Assembly: GCA_047967505.1 (NCBI GenBank)
Contig: CM106539.1
Direction: 5' to 3' (one strand)
Length of the DNA: 64,000 bases
DNA from: Dipteris shenzhenensis
Taxonomy: Eukaryota; Polypodiophyta; Polypodiopsida; Gleicheniales
The notes beneath the pieces are model-generated. The model was not told where the DNA came from and made no database searches. It worked only from the letters and a program-made list of their open reading frames with translations. Within the stretch, counting starts at the first letter, position 1; the number at the start of each line of letters is the position of its first letter. A program made the position numbers and the translations under genes. Positions 51,034 to 61,309 of this stretch are shown here, one piece after another.

Positions 51034-51972
51034 GTGAGAAAAACAGAGAAAGGCATTATGCTGCTTGTCATTTATGTCGATGATTTGATCATCACAGGTG
51101 ATAGTGATGAAGATATTCTTTATGTGAAAATGTTATTGAAGCAGAAGTTTGAGATGAAGGACTTGGGAGAGCTACGTTACTTCTTGGGTGTTGAGGTGAT
51201 TAGATCCACAAGTGGGATATGGCTCTTGCACAGACAGTATGGATTGGACATGCTGTCCAAATATGGGATGATAGGCTGTAAGCCTATTTCAGTTCCTTTG
51301 GAGTAGAATGTGAAGTTGAGCACAGATATAGGTGAGCTTCTGGAAGACCCTACTATGTACAGACGCATAGTAGGAAGTTTGATTTATATGACTATTACCA
51401 GGCTAGATTTGAGCTATGCTATTGGGTTGGTAAGTCAGTTTATGTAGGCTTCAAGGAAACTGCATTTGGATGCAGCTAGACACATACTGAGGTACGTGAA
51501 GTCCACATTGTAGTATGGACTATTTTATGAGAATGGTAGTATTTCTGATAGATGATCTACAAGTGGATATATGTTCTCTTTTGGGAGTGCTGCAGTCACT
51601 TGGAGTAGTAAGAAATAGCCTACAGTTGCCTTGTCGAGCACAGATGCAGCAATGGTTGCATGTGAGGTAGCTTGGTTGCATAAGCTACTTTATGATATGC
51701 ATCAGTCTATAGATGGGCCAGTTGTCATTTATTGTGACAACATGAGCATTATACACTTGGCAAATAACCCAGTCTATCATGCTAGAACAAAGCACATTGA
51801 GGTGCATTATCACTATGTGTGAGAGAAGGTTCTAGTAGGTTTTATTGATCTAGTTTATGTCAGCACAGAGGATCAGGTAGTTGACATATTTACGAAGGCA
51901 TTGGGTGCAAAGAAGCTGTGCAAGTTCAGAGACTTGCTTGGTGTGCAGGAATTGGGATTGAGCTCAAGGGGG
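51034..51972 (+). pseudogene. Copia element 2: RT catalytic part and RNase H
   Basis: A 90-codon frame retains the catalytic -VIYVDDLIITG- and -MKDLGELRYFLGVEV-. After a TAG at 51,304 come [19 protein letters not shown], -STSGY-, -DNMSIIHLANNP-, -RTKHIEVHYHYV- and -VSTEDQV-, with several stops. The RNase H -SSTEAEY- segment is deleted to -SSTDAAM-. A polypurine tract (AAGGGGGAG) ends it at 51,974. Confidence 0.87.
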
Positions 51973-51974
51973 AG

Positions 51975-52064
51975 TGTTGAGATATCAAGCTCTACTCATG
52001 ATATGCCAGGGTGACCGTTGTGCATTTATGTCATCGACTTGTTAGCTGCAGATGCATTTGGTAC
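51975..52064 (+). repeat. Copia LTR, 3' truncated
   Basis: The first 90 bases match the LTR at 48,284. At GGTAC the sequence jumps into the leader of a third element, losing the rest of the LTR and the primer site. Confidence 0.83.
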
Positions 52065-52094
52065 CAGTGATAGAATATTTTACAGTATTCTATA

Positions 52095-52985
52095 ATGGCA
52101 TCTAATGCTCTTTCACAAATTGTCATTGAAAAGCTTGACAAGAACAACTTCCAAGCATGGAAGTTTAGAATGACAAATTTCCTTAAGGGAAAAAGGTTAT
52201 TGGGAGTTCATTACTGGAGCTGAACAAGAACAAGTTATTCCTACTGTTCTCAATCAACAGGAGTTGCAGGCATTTAAAGGCTGGCATGAGAGAGCCAGAA
52301 AAGTTATGTACTGGCTGTCTATCAGTATTTCAGATTCTATGATTGTGCATATTTAGGATGCAAGCACGCCGAAGGAGGCATGGGATACTTTGACAAAAAT
52401 GTGTAGCACAAATATGCAAGCCAAGAAAATGCAGCTCAAGCAAGAGTTGCATAATGTGCAGAGAGAAATATGAGCATCAATGACTACCACATGAAAGTGA
52501 AGAAGATTGCAGATGCACTTGCTTCTATTGGGTCGCTAGTGGAAGATGATGATTTAGTTTCTGTGACCTTGAATGGTCTAGGAAAAGATTATGCACAATT
52601 TCGGACATCCATTGATGTTTGTGAGAGTTTTCTTGATTTTGAGGAGTTGATTGCTCTTCTAATTTCTAAAGAGCAGAGAAATGGTGGTGCATCTTCTTCA
52701 GGAGGAACTTTAAAAGAAGCTATCTTCTACTCAAATGCTGGAAGAGGTAGAGGCAGAGGTAGAGGTAGTGGTAGAAATCAGATTATGTAGCAAATTCAAG
52801 AAAACTAGTCCTATGGAGAAGGACATGGTAACCTTAGAGGCAGGGGGAGCCAAAGAGGTCGTGGTGGATGGCAGAGAGGCCAAAATGCAAACATCAATGT
52901 TGAATGCTACTACTATGGTAAAATGGGTCATATGGTTAAAGACTGCTATAAAAAGCAGAATGACATCATGACTGGAAAATTGTAG
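52095..52985 (+). pseudogene. Copia element 3: gag
   Basis: The ATG is at 52,095 (-MASNALSQIVIEKLDKNNF-, then -AWKFRMTNFLKGK-). A one-base insertion near 52,190 shifts the next 90 codons (-YWEFITGAEQ- in the other frame), and a second change near 52,466 restores the first frame (-MSINDYHMKVKKIADALAS-). There follow a Gly/Arg-rich tail, stops at 52,788 and 52,806, and a zinc knuckle with the same Cys-to-Tyr change as element 2 (-CYYYGKMGHMVKDC-). Confidence 0.85.
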
Positions 52986-53039
52986 GAAGGCAATTATATA
53001 TCCTCTAGTAGGCAGGGTGATGACAGAAATGAGCATTTG

Positions 53040-53935
53040 TTTATGGTGCAGCTCATGACCAATTCTGTGACAAGTGCAGAAGAAAGCAATGATGTGTGCT
53101 ATGTTGACTCAGGTGCGTCAAACCACATGACAGGTCATGCAAAATGGATGTAGGATGCAAGGAAAATGGAAAGACCAAGATTTGTGGAGATTGGTGATGA
53201 TACTGCACATTCTATTGTGCAGATTGGTAAAATTCATGTCTATGCAAGATGGAAAAAAGAAATACCTGTCGGATATATTTCATGTCCCGAATATTACCAA
53301 GAATCTGGTTTCTGTTGGTCAAATGGTTGAGCAGGGCTTGCAAGTCAGATTTAATCTTCATGGATGTTTTGTTGAGGATATGAAAAATAAAGGTCGCTTG
53401 ATAGCAAAAGGAAAGAAGGGCAGGATGTTTACATTGGATGTGCACATGCTTGAATTGAGTGTAGCAATGTTTGCACATGGGACCAATGTAGTTGTAGATA
53501 TTGATATATGGCATAAACGCATTGGTCATGTTAATGTACAGTGACCTAAATTAATGTAGGCCCAAAATATTATTGCAGGATTGCCTAAGTTCAAGGTTGC
53601 AAAAATGCATAAGGTATGTGAAGCCTGTTAATTTGGAAAACAAGCAAGAAAACCATTTCCTAGACATGTTCAAGAGAGTAAGAGGCCATTGGAATTAATC
53701 CACTCTGATGTGTGGACTACTAGAGCTGCATCTATTGGAGGCTATCATTATTTTGTCACCTTTATTGATATCAGACTATAGCAGAAAAGTTTGGGTGTAT
53801 TTTATGAAAAAGAAAAGTGAAGTGTTTGGGCATTTCAAAGCTTTTAAAGCTATGGTTGAAAAAGAAACAAGTCTGCAAATAAAATGCCTAAGGTCAAATG
53901 GAGGGGCGAGTACCTCTCAAATGAGTTTGCAAGTT
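53040..53935 (+). pseudogene. Copia element 3: protease and integrase fragment
   Basis: It contains -VDSGASNHMTG- near 53,104, -WHKRIGHVN- near 53,507, -CEAC- followed by a stop in place of glutamine before -FGKQAR-, and the integrase core start -PLELIHSDVW-. It breaks off at about 53,935, inside the integrase, with no RT or 3' LTR. Between them elements 2 and 3 retain all domains, but neither is complete. Confidence 0.86.
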
Positions 53936-54720
53936 TCCTTGCATTTTTTCTTTTGATCCTTTGGATCACATGGATAACTATGTATATCCATAGGTTTCTA
54001 TCAGGTTTCCATGGTATAGTCGATGTTAACTTTTGACTTCAAGGTATAGTCCACCGTATATTTTGTGGAATATGTTATGGTTCGAGAGATAACACTATGC
54101 ACCACCCTTCATGGATATCTACCTCCCGTATAATTATGGTATATTCCCTTATCCATGGTGGTCCTTCTAGTAGTGTATAGACCATTACCATTAATTAAAA
54201 TGCCAAATAGTAATGAGCTAATTAATACATATCCCATATAATCTTCCCTTAGTACATCTATATTTCTCAAAGAGTACTACTGCAATATAGTATTGTATCA
54301 TACATCATATATAATCTCGATTATCATGGTCGAGAATTGTAAACACATATATTAAGGACAACTATGGAAGTATCCTTAGTAAAAAGGTGCTAGCAATCTC
54401 TCCTTAATATTAGTATGATTGTGTCAACTATTCCCAACTAAACTTAATCTCCTTGTCTGATCATCCACTTTACCATGTTCCGGTAAGTAATCCATTATTT
54501 TTTATTCTCATTCTTACTCTATAATATTGACTCGCATCGATACAAACCTCCGTATACTTGATTGAGGTGTAGATCACCACATCTTACAATGGGAGGATGT
54601 GTGTGTGACCCACCTACCGCATTCCCGCAGGTCCAACACATAATCCAAGTGAGGGCAGTAAACCGCCCATGACTTTGGATTGGGTCGGATTACTGCCCAT
54701 AAAATACATATATAATTTAA
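53936..54720. other. Unrecognised sequence between copia and the long RT copy
   Basis: It is AT-rich, without an open frame worth naming and without similarity to the modules or LTR elements in this window. As it lies directly 3' of the only complete RT C-terminus (read on the minus strand), it may be the 3' flank or untranslated end of the parental RT element. Confidence 0.4.
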
Positions 54721-55985
54721 TTACTTCACTGAGTTGTGGATTGTGGAGGTGTATTTACCTAGCCACTTCTTCAATTTTTGAAGGTCCAAGTCGCATCTAG
54801 GGAACTCTTGCTGCTGTAAAAATCTTCTCACAAGTCTACTACTTTTAGAACCCATTCCTTTCAAAGTTCCCGATCAATTTCTTAATGCAGCTGCCCAAAG
54901 GCATTAAAATCCTCTTTCTCAATATAGAGTATGGGCATAACTTGGGAAAGGATTATTTTCTCGGAGAATGATAGGGGTTGGTTACTATAAACCCAAATGA
55001 ACTTACATATCGGGTAGTCCAAAGACTCAATTTTATCATATTTGTTCATCATTGCTATTCCATTACTTTTATTGGCAATAGTAATGGACATGCTCAAAAA
55101 ATTGGCTCTTACTCCTCTAGCAATACCATGCTCTCCAATTTGTACATCCACAGTAGTGTCTTTTATTTCCAAGAATTGAAGGGGGTAAATCCATAGTGGG
55201 TCTATCTCATCATTCTCTTGTATTTTGAAAAACTCCTTTGGGGAGTCCACATTGATCTAAATGGGTGTTCAAATTTGGATAATCTCTCCCAATCCTTATT
55301 CTTCCACAATTCCTTAATGACGTTAAGCTCAAACCAATGTAAATACAGATTACACCATAAGGGTGAGTAAGAAAATCCCATGGGTATGCTTGAGATTTGT
55401 TTATATACTTGCTCTTCCAATCTCAAGTGCATGTTTTCCAAAAGCCACATATTGATCATAATACATTCATGTTCCGACTAGGATATCATAGTTTTACTTC
55501 GTCTATCACTCCATGAGGCTTTTTTCCTATTCCAGTTTAGGTTCAGATACCTCTTTCCCTTTCCTCCATAGGCCATGCTGATGACTTCTGATATCACTTT
55601 CTTCGACCCATATCTCCCATCCAAAGGGACATTTTCATAACATTTACCTATATCTACAGTGAAGACCAATTGGATACTTTGTGGTAAATTTAATTTCACC
55701 TTGTATATGGAACTGACAATCCAAAATGCACTCACTGTAATGTTGGCCTCCAATTCAATTTGCTCTTGGAGATCCCTAGATGAATTCATGATGGGATCCA
55801 AACATGTTTGTAATGCAAAAGTAATTAATGATGCCAATTCCGAGAATATACAAAGGTGTGCATTAGTAATCCATCCAAAAGTGTTTTTGTGAGCTTTGAA
55901 AGTAGCCATTAGATATGGCAAAGTATGAGAATCAATAATATTCAAGTTAAAGTTTTGAATATCTTTGACCAGTCAGTCTAAGATG
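54721..55985 (-). pseudogene. Longest Penelope-like RT copy: fingers, palm and thumb, YxDD deleted
   Basis: On the minus strand the order is: fingers (-HKNTFGWITNAH-, about 55,880), -FWIVSSIYKV-, motif A (-TVDIGKCYENVPLD-, about 55,640), the continuation -NRKKASWSDRR- past the point where array copies stop, and motif B (-VYKQISSIPMGFSYSP-, about 55,375). Then comes -NLYLHWFE-. After -FEHPFR- (about 55,255) the frame shifts and the expected YxDD box is missing; the text resumes at -VDSPKEFFKI-. Next are -IYPLQFLEIKDTTV-, -YDKIESLDYP-, -WVYSNQP- and, after another shift, a thumb-like -SRLVRRFLQQQEF- ... -LKKWLGKY- ending at 54,721. These blocks fit Penelope-like RTs. It is a pseudogene with at least three breaks. 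It starts at about 55,985, where it is joined to a piece of the long module. Confidence 0.75.
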
Positions 55986-56578
55986 TCTGGTAGCTTTCAG
56001 TAGCCTGTTTGGAAAGAATGCTAGTAAATTGTGCAACATATACCAAATCCCATGGTCATACTATAATGGTTGTGCTATGCAATCCATCTTTTCCTCCAAA
56101 CATCTACACTTGATATGAGGTCTCCCAACATTGAAGATATCATTCATGTACTTAGAAGTCCTCCTTTTTGTTTCTAAAATCTGGTTCTTATGCCTCCCAA
56201 AAACACCAACGGGGGAAGGACATCTGCCTGTAGCAAATGCTGACTTTGGGTAGAAGTTTGAAAGAGGGTGGCTATGTGTGATGCAATATTGAAGCTCTAT
56301 GCGTAGCTTTTTGCTTCCATTTTCAATGCTTTAGATGATTCAACAAGATTGGCCAAAAAAAATCCACATATCTGGTGCAAAGGGTGCTAATAAATTCATA
56401 TCATGAAGTTCCCAAACTTTGTTTTATCATACGCCAACAATTCAGCTTCCAATACCCATGGAGGGAAATAAGGGTTAGTATATTGATCCATCAACAAAGT
56501 CTCCCTTCGTAAATAATGGGGGAGCTCACTGCCGTTTGGCTAGCGTATCTTCGCTTTCCCTGTCTCTTGTACATCCTC

Positions 56579-57061
56579 TTATAGACCCTCAAGATCACAG
56601 AAACTATGTTGTGTTGTGTTGGAAGAGGACCCTTTTGGTAAAGGAAAGCATTTCAAGCCCAAACTATCCAGGGACAAAGGTCCCCGTGGGGGAGGGAGAT
56701 TGGAATACATGAAGAGGTCCCTCATTGTTTCAAGACACTTCTTTGCAAATTCCACCAAAGCAATATTATCTTCCTCCATTAATGGGTCCAAAGACAAAGA
56801 TAGCTGATTCATCACCTCCAAAATTTTATCTGTATTGCCCTTTCCAATCACTAAAATTTTGCACCAACCATTGATGGACAGTTGCATAACCAGTAGTTTA
56901 TTTGACTCAGGGTGCTCTTTGATTTCTTGCATATCTATGGCGACGATTCTAACATGGACTCTTTTATTCAGCATAGTCATAATGGCCTCGCATCCAAGTG
57001 ATGGGGTAGGTAGCGGACTGACATGCCCAAGAGCCATCAAATCCTTGTGCCACAAAGAGGC
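56579..57061 (-). CDS. ORF-U, right-most copy
   Basis: An open frame of about 160 codons is on the minus strand, from just after the CTAG-type acceptor region to a TAA at 56,579, where other copies read serine. It lacks the C-terminal third. It differs from the others at several residues, for example -PLPTPSLGCEAI-. Confidence 0.33.
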   Translation of the reverse strand, partial: ASLWHKDLMALGHVSPLPTPSLGCEAIMTMLNKRVHVRIVAIDMQEIKEHPESNKLLVMQLSINGWCKILVIGKGNTDKILEVMNQLSLSLDPLMEEDNIALVEFAKKCLETMRDLFMYSNLPPPRGPLSLDSLGLKCFPLPKGSSSNTTQHSFCDLEGL

Positions 57062-57705
57062 ATGCTAATCAAATCCAAGTCCAACCATTAGTCATGAGAT
57101 TTTTCTTACCTCACAATGGTAAGGCTAGTGTGTGTTTCAACCTACATTTCTACTACTCTTTATCATATCTCAATCCAAGATCCTTGATATACTTTAAAGT
57201 CTTTGAATCAATCATTTCATTAGTTCATTAAACAACTTCAAATCTACTGTTTGTAATTGCAAGGAATTACACCCCTTTCCCATGTAATTCTCTAAAGTCC
57301 CTTAAATCCCAAGTCCTACTATTCCCCACATAACTTGATCAGAGAATATTATAAATCATTACATTGGCCTTGCTGGAAGTAAAGATTCCATAATATTAGC
57401 AACTGAATATAAGTTGGAAGGGGACTACAAGGTGTCCCAATTCATTCATTAGCAGTCCTTTTTTTTCCAAAATTCCCATACAATCAGTTTTGATGGAAGG
57501 TGGTAAGATAAAAATTATTGTTCTGCCCAAAAACTTACATAATCACAGCAGTAGCTAGAGATCATCGAGTTGTCTCAAAATTCCATGTTTATGGTATGTA
57601 TATCCATATAAAGGATAATCAACTCCCAAAATTCTCAGTATTAGCCAAAAGTTATAAAACAAAAATCAACTAATATTATAGGATGGATGATTATATACAT
57701 CTATC

Positions 57706-57710
57706 GTATA
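57706..57710. repeat. Target-site duplication, left (GTATA)
   Basis: GTATA precedes the left LTR and is repeated at 59,922-59,926 right after the other LTR. A 5-bp duplication is standard for LTR-element integration. Confidence 0.88.
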
Positions 57711-57999
57711 TGTTGGTAAACTGAAAGGAAAGCAAAGAGTGGACACAAACTCAAAATACTTGCATTATGGAATAAAGAAGAGTGACGTCCTTAAAGTAGG
57801 CACCTCATACATGCTCATTGACATCACTGATGACTTCAGAGCTCCACAATCATCTCCTCAATCTGCTCCTAGATTCTCTCAATCATCCTATGTGGCTTTC
57901 CACCACCTAACTGTGCTTGTGGGCACCTAACTGTGCCTCTAGCACTCACACATAGAAACCAAGGTGTGCCTGAGGCATACACCTTGAGATATCCCATCA
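57711..57999 (-). repeat. 3' LTR of the short element
   Basis: It runs TGTTGGTAAACTG... to ...GATATCCCATCA and is adjacent to the polypurine tract at 58,000-58,014. Confidence 0.9.
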
Positions 58000-58014
58000 A
58001 ACCCCCCCTCAAGG
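58000..58014 (-). other. Polypurine tract
   Basis: On the minus strand CCTTGAGGGGGGGTT lies directly upstream of the 3' LTR, the usual primer for plus-strand DNA synthesis. Confidence 0.8.
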
Positions 58015-58379
58015 AAATACCTCAGGCTATGTCAAGGATACATCTAGTCTCATAGTTTCTCATGCCATCTCATGGTGGTCAAGGATAAATCTATGGCTAG
58101 GTTCTCATGCTAGCAAGGGTTCCCATGGGTGTAAGGTAAACAAAAGGGATACAAAAAGACCTTCCAACAGTTATCTCCCCTGCATGTACATGCACACAAT
58201 GTCTGCAGGAGGTACCATGGAGCAAAACACATACACATGGCCTACATCATAAGGTGACCAGAGGTGTTTACAAAACACACAAAACACAATAATTTATTTC
58301 ATTCATTTTGGAGGACTATCCAGGCTGAGTACCTTGACTCAACATAAAAAGAGAGATCTGGAGCATACATAGAGATGAT

Positions 58380-58787
58380 TTAAAATGCATAATCTTCATG
58401 GGATGCCTCATCTTGTGGAGGCAAAATATCCATGTCAAGGCAAGGTCTTACCACATGGGCAGTGTCTAGTGCCTTATAAGATGGTACTATGATAGAACAA
58501 GTGGATCTAAAAATCATATCCTTCAAGAGAACAATTATCTTGTCATCTCCATAGTTGTGTAGAGAAGCATATCTTAGGTATCTGACCTTCATCTTTTTCT
58601 TGTACTTGGAGTCAAATAAAAGTGCCATGAGAGGGTAGATCTCTGGCTTTGTAGTTGCTTCCTTTTTGGCAACCATTGTTTTGGCAATCTTCAACAAGGA
58701 AGTCAGGTTGGCATTTTCATCCTTTGTAGCATAACAAGACATTGCTTTATGTTTTGGCTTTTCACATATTTTGCATAAGCAAGCCAT
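58380..58787 (-). CDS. Zinc-knuckle protein of the short LTR element, unknown middle
   Basis: The 135-residue ORF starts at ATG 58,787, in the same leader context (GGTTAGACCCTCTCATGGC) as the Gag start of the relative at 62,990. Residues 5-18 form an intact CCHC knuckle (C5, C8, H13, C18). -ENANL- at 24-28 and the end -PPQDEAS-EDYAF- at 123-135 are shared with that Gag. The Gag N-terminal domain is absent. About 90 residues in between (a Lys-rich segment, then -YLRYASLHNYGDDKIIVLLKD-) have no counterpart in it and I cannot place them. The ORF is therefore a mosaic of Gag ends around a foreign or strongly diverged middle, perhaps captured. It has no stops or frameshifts. Confidence 0.65.
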   Translation of the reverse strand: MACLCKICEKPKHKAMSCYATKDENANLTSLLKIAKTMVAKKEATTKPEIYPLMALLFDSKYKKKMKVRYLRYASLHNYGDDKIIVLLKDMIFRSTCSIIVPSYKALDTAHVVRPCLDMDILPPQDEASHEDYAF

Positions 58788-59621
58788 GAGAGGGTCTAAC
58801 CCAGGTATTGGAAAGTGTCTTCTCTCTTACAGGGCTTAGAATAACAACTAAAATGCTTCAAAATATAAGCATTTAATGTAGCAAAGTCTTGTGACCAAAT
58901 TTCAATCAATGATGCTTTCACTTACATGCTTCACAGAGGTGGCTAAGATGAAAGCTTTCCAATCAAAACCAAGTATAGCAACTCAAAGCAAAACTGAGGC
59001 CACACTTGTACTGATGTTATTGAAAGTTTCAAAAAACTAGAAATGCTAGAATAGCATCTTATCTACGTAGCATCATCTTCAAAAAGCTTGTCAAAACTGT
59101 CAAAACCAAAAGACTGAACTTGGAGGGCTTGTAGCTTACTCTTCAAAGCAAAGGAAAAGGGGGTTTCTGAGGCAAAAGAGAGCTGATATACCACAGAAGA
59201 TGCTCTGAGAAGAAAAGGTGCAAAAACACGTCAGGGCGCCATAGCTTGCCCCTTCAAAGTCGACTGGTTTTTCACTGATTTCTCCTTGAATATGCAGCCA
59301 TTGCTGCTCAAATTTCAACAGCAGCTTGCCCTCAGTATCATCCAACACGGGCTGAAAGGAATTTGTAGATAGACAGGTACACAGGCATAATTGTGTGAAT
59401 TTTTGTCTATCAGTGTAAGTGTTGGCATTTCACGTACAATCGCAATTTCCCAGAAAGCTTGCAGCTGGAAGTTTGCCCATACTAGAGGAGTTTGCAGCTC
59501 AGAGGGTTTGGGCAATGGTCATTTGTAGGCAGAGAACCAAGCTCTCAAAGATTTTGGGAAGGAGGAAAATGGAGAAGAAGAAGAAGATGATGTGGCAGAA
59601 ATGGATCAAGGGGGATCAAAT
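58788..59621 (-). other. Leader (5' untranslated region) of the short LTR element
   Basis: About 830 bp lie between the primer site and the ORF start, without a convincing frame. The part next to the ORF and the part next to the LTR match the leader of the relative at 62,991-63,845. The middle (about 59,200-59,420) does not match, so this block also differs between the two elements. Confidence 0.6.
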
Positions 59622-59634
59622 GGCTCTAATACCA
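59622..59634 (-). other. Primer-binding site of the short LTR element
   Basis: On the minus strand TGGTATTAGAGCC follows the 5' LTR. It differs by one base from the tRNA-iMet-type TGGTATCAGAGCC seen in the relative. Confidence 0.85.
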
Positions 59635-59921
59635 TGTTGGTAAACTGAAAGGAAAGCAAAGAGTGGACACAAACTCAGAATACTTGCATTATGGAATGAA
59701 GAAGAGTGAGGTCCTTAAGTAGGCACCTCATACATGCTCACTGACATCACTGATGACTTCAGAGCTCCACAATCATCTCCTCAATCTGCTCCTAGATTCT
59801 CTCAATCATCCTATGTGGCTTTCCACCACCTAAATGTGCTTGTGGGCACCTAACTGTGCCTCTAGCACTCAACATAGAAACCAAGGTGTGCCTGAGGCAT
59901 ACACCTTGAGATATCCCATCA
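59635..59921 (-). repeat. 5' LTR of the short element
   Basis: This copy is nearly identical to the LTR at 57,711. The GTATA target duplication follows at 59,922. Confidence 0.9.
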
Positions 59922-60235
59922 GTATATAGTGTGCCAGTTTCATCTTCAGAAACCTTCATCGGTAAATCTCGTTGAGAAGTGTGCCAACTCACCCGCATCC
60001 ATCCAAAAAAAAGGCGAGTTAGAATAAGGACCTTTTAATGTGGGACTGCAGGCCTCAATGCTAGCACACAGTTGTTATCCATGTCCCGCAACTTGACTTG
60101 CAATATTTCATATTTTGGCACTTGTTGAACTCCCAAACATATTCCATAAATCGTAATAACCAGTAAGTGGTAGTAATCATTCCTTTTAATAAATATAACA
60201 AATAAGAGTGACTTGTGTATAATATATTTATAAAC
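59922..60235. repeat. Array scraps
   Basis: The right target duplication continues as long-module sequence (TATAGTGTGCCAG..., to about 60,055). A piece of tail module in the opposite orientation follows (GCTAGCACACAGTTG..., to about 60,220). The joint near 60,056 is abrupt. Confidence 0.7.
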
Positions 60236-61309
60236 AATCCATCTATACATGATCAGGGATACCATCATTAATCTCCCAAGTATTCTTATACTCTCTTAAT
60301 CCGGGAGGGGGCAGTTATACACGCAACTCATATATCAATTTTATATTGTAACTTCTAAAAAAATAGTTTCAATTATACAAAAATTCCATATAACCATATC
60401 ATAGCCACAACAATCTGCAAACTTTATTATTGCAAAACCTTCCTGCTCAAATCAAACATAGGTTCCCATAGGAGAGGCCTACCATGCAATACATAGAGAA
60501 ATCCAATTTCTGTCCTTCGTGGAGTCTTCTACGTCAGATTATAGACAAAAATTGGCAAGATATTTCCTGTTCTGAGAGTATTCAAAGTATGGTGAGATAA
60601 CGTTTATGGGGGTGCAACCCTTCTTAGCTCCCCGTCTCATTGTCAGGTCCGAGACCTATGAATCATATGGGCAGCTCGATTTAAAAGTCAAGTGTAGTGT
60701 GTGCCCACCATTCTGGGTGTATGTTCCTAGTATAAGGCTTGTGGGAACGAATTTTAAGTACTAGCTACAGAGACAAAGTGTGACCTGCTAATCTACATCC
60801 CCATATACTAAAAGGATACATCAATCGACTTTGCATAGTACTAGCTCGGAAGTGAACTTGCTGGCTCTAGGGACATTCCCCACTCCTTTCTAGCTGGCGG
60901 AGGCAAATCACTCTAGTAATTCAAGTAGCATATTGGTGGAGTCCATGTAGGTACAAGCAACCTTGGTTCCCTATACTTTGTGGTATCTACTTCAGTTTGC
61001 AGTAGCTAAACTAAGACCACTCCTTCTCCCTATTACCCAAAATCGAGACACCAAGTACATGCGATGGTGAGTTATATGGGGCATATCGAGCAGAGATCCA
61101 GCCATTTAAAATGACGTATCGACATGCAATACCACTTACCCCTACGTGATTCTTTCCATAAAACTTTATATCCTGAATACGTAAGTTCACGAGCACCCTA
61201 CGATGGGCTATCAGTGGTCTAATGCTATGCTACCACCCTCAATATTATCATAGGGTTCTACAATCCAATGTTACTAGTGGGATGTTCAGTGTCTTTTCCA
61301 CTTCATCTA
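60236..61309. other. Unrecognised sequence, about 1 kb
   Basis: There is no substantial open frame and no match to any other part of the window. It may be the original flanking DNA of the array or a fragment of another repeat. Nothing in it supports a gene. Confidence 0.4.

Larger units (their letters stand above)
55986..57710 (+). repeat. Rearranged array debris
   Basis: A short piece of the long module (CAGTAGCCTGTTTGG, near 56,000) is followed by tail sequence in the other orientation from about 56,090. A tail piece from elsewhere in the module (GATCCATCAACAAAG, 56,484-56,560) is spliced in. Then come ORF-U on the minus strand and the AT-rich long module up to the LTR element at 57,711. 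Confidence 0.75.
57711..59921 (-). mobile_element. Complete non-autonomous LTR element (2,211 bp), minus strand
   Basis: Two LTRs of 289 and 287 bp (57,711-57,999 and 59,635-59,921) flank an interior of about 1.6 kb. The LTRs begin TGTTGG and end CCCATCA on the plus strand. A polypurine tract (CCTTGAGGGGGGGTT, minus strand) and a primer site (TGGTATTAGAGCC, minus strand) lie in the right places, and GTATA flanks both ends. The interior holds one 135-codon ORF and no protease, integrase or RT, so it must borrow these from an autonomous relative. It resembles the TR-GAG or TRIM-like class of plant elements. The LTRs differ at a handful of sites, so the insertion is moderately recent. It lies in the AT-rich long module of the array. 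Confidence 0.9.

Noticed and set aside
47756-53935. A single intact copia element interrupted by an insertion
   Set aside because: Domains are duplicated (gag, protease and RNase H each occur twice) and an LTR lies in the middle, so these are separate fused copies.
57739-57930. A small ORF in the LTR at 57.7 kb
   Set aside because: It lies wholly inside an LTR and is broken in the sister LTR at 59.6 kb.
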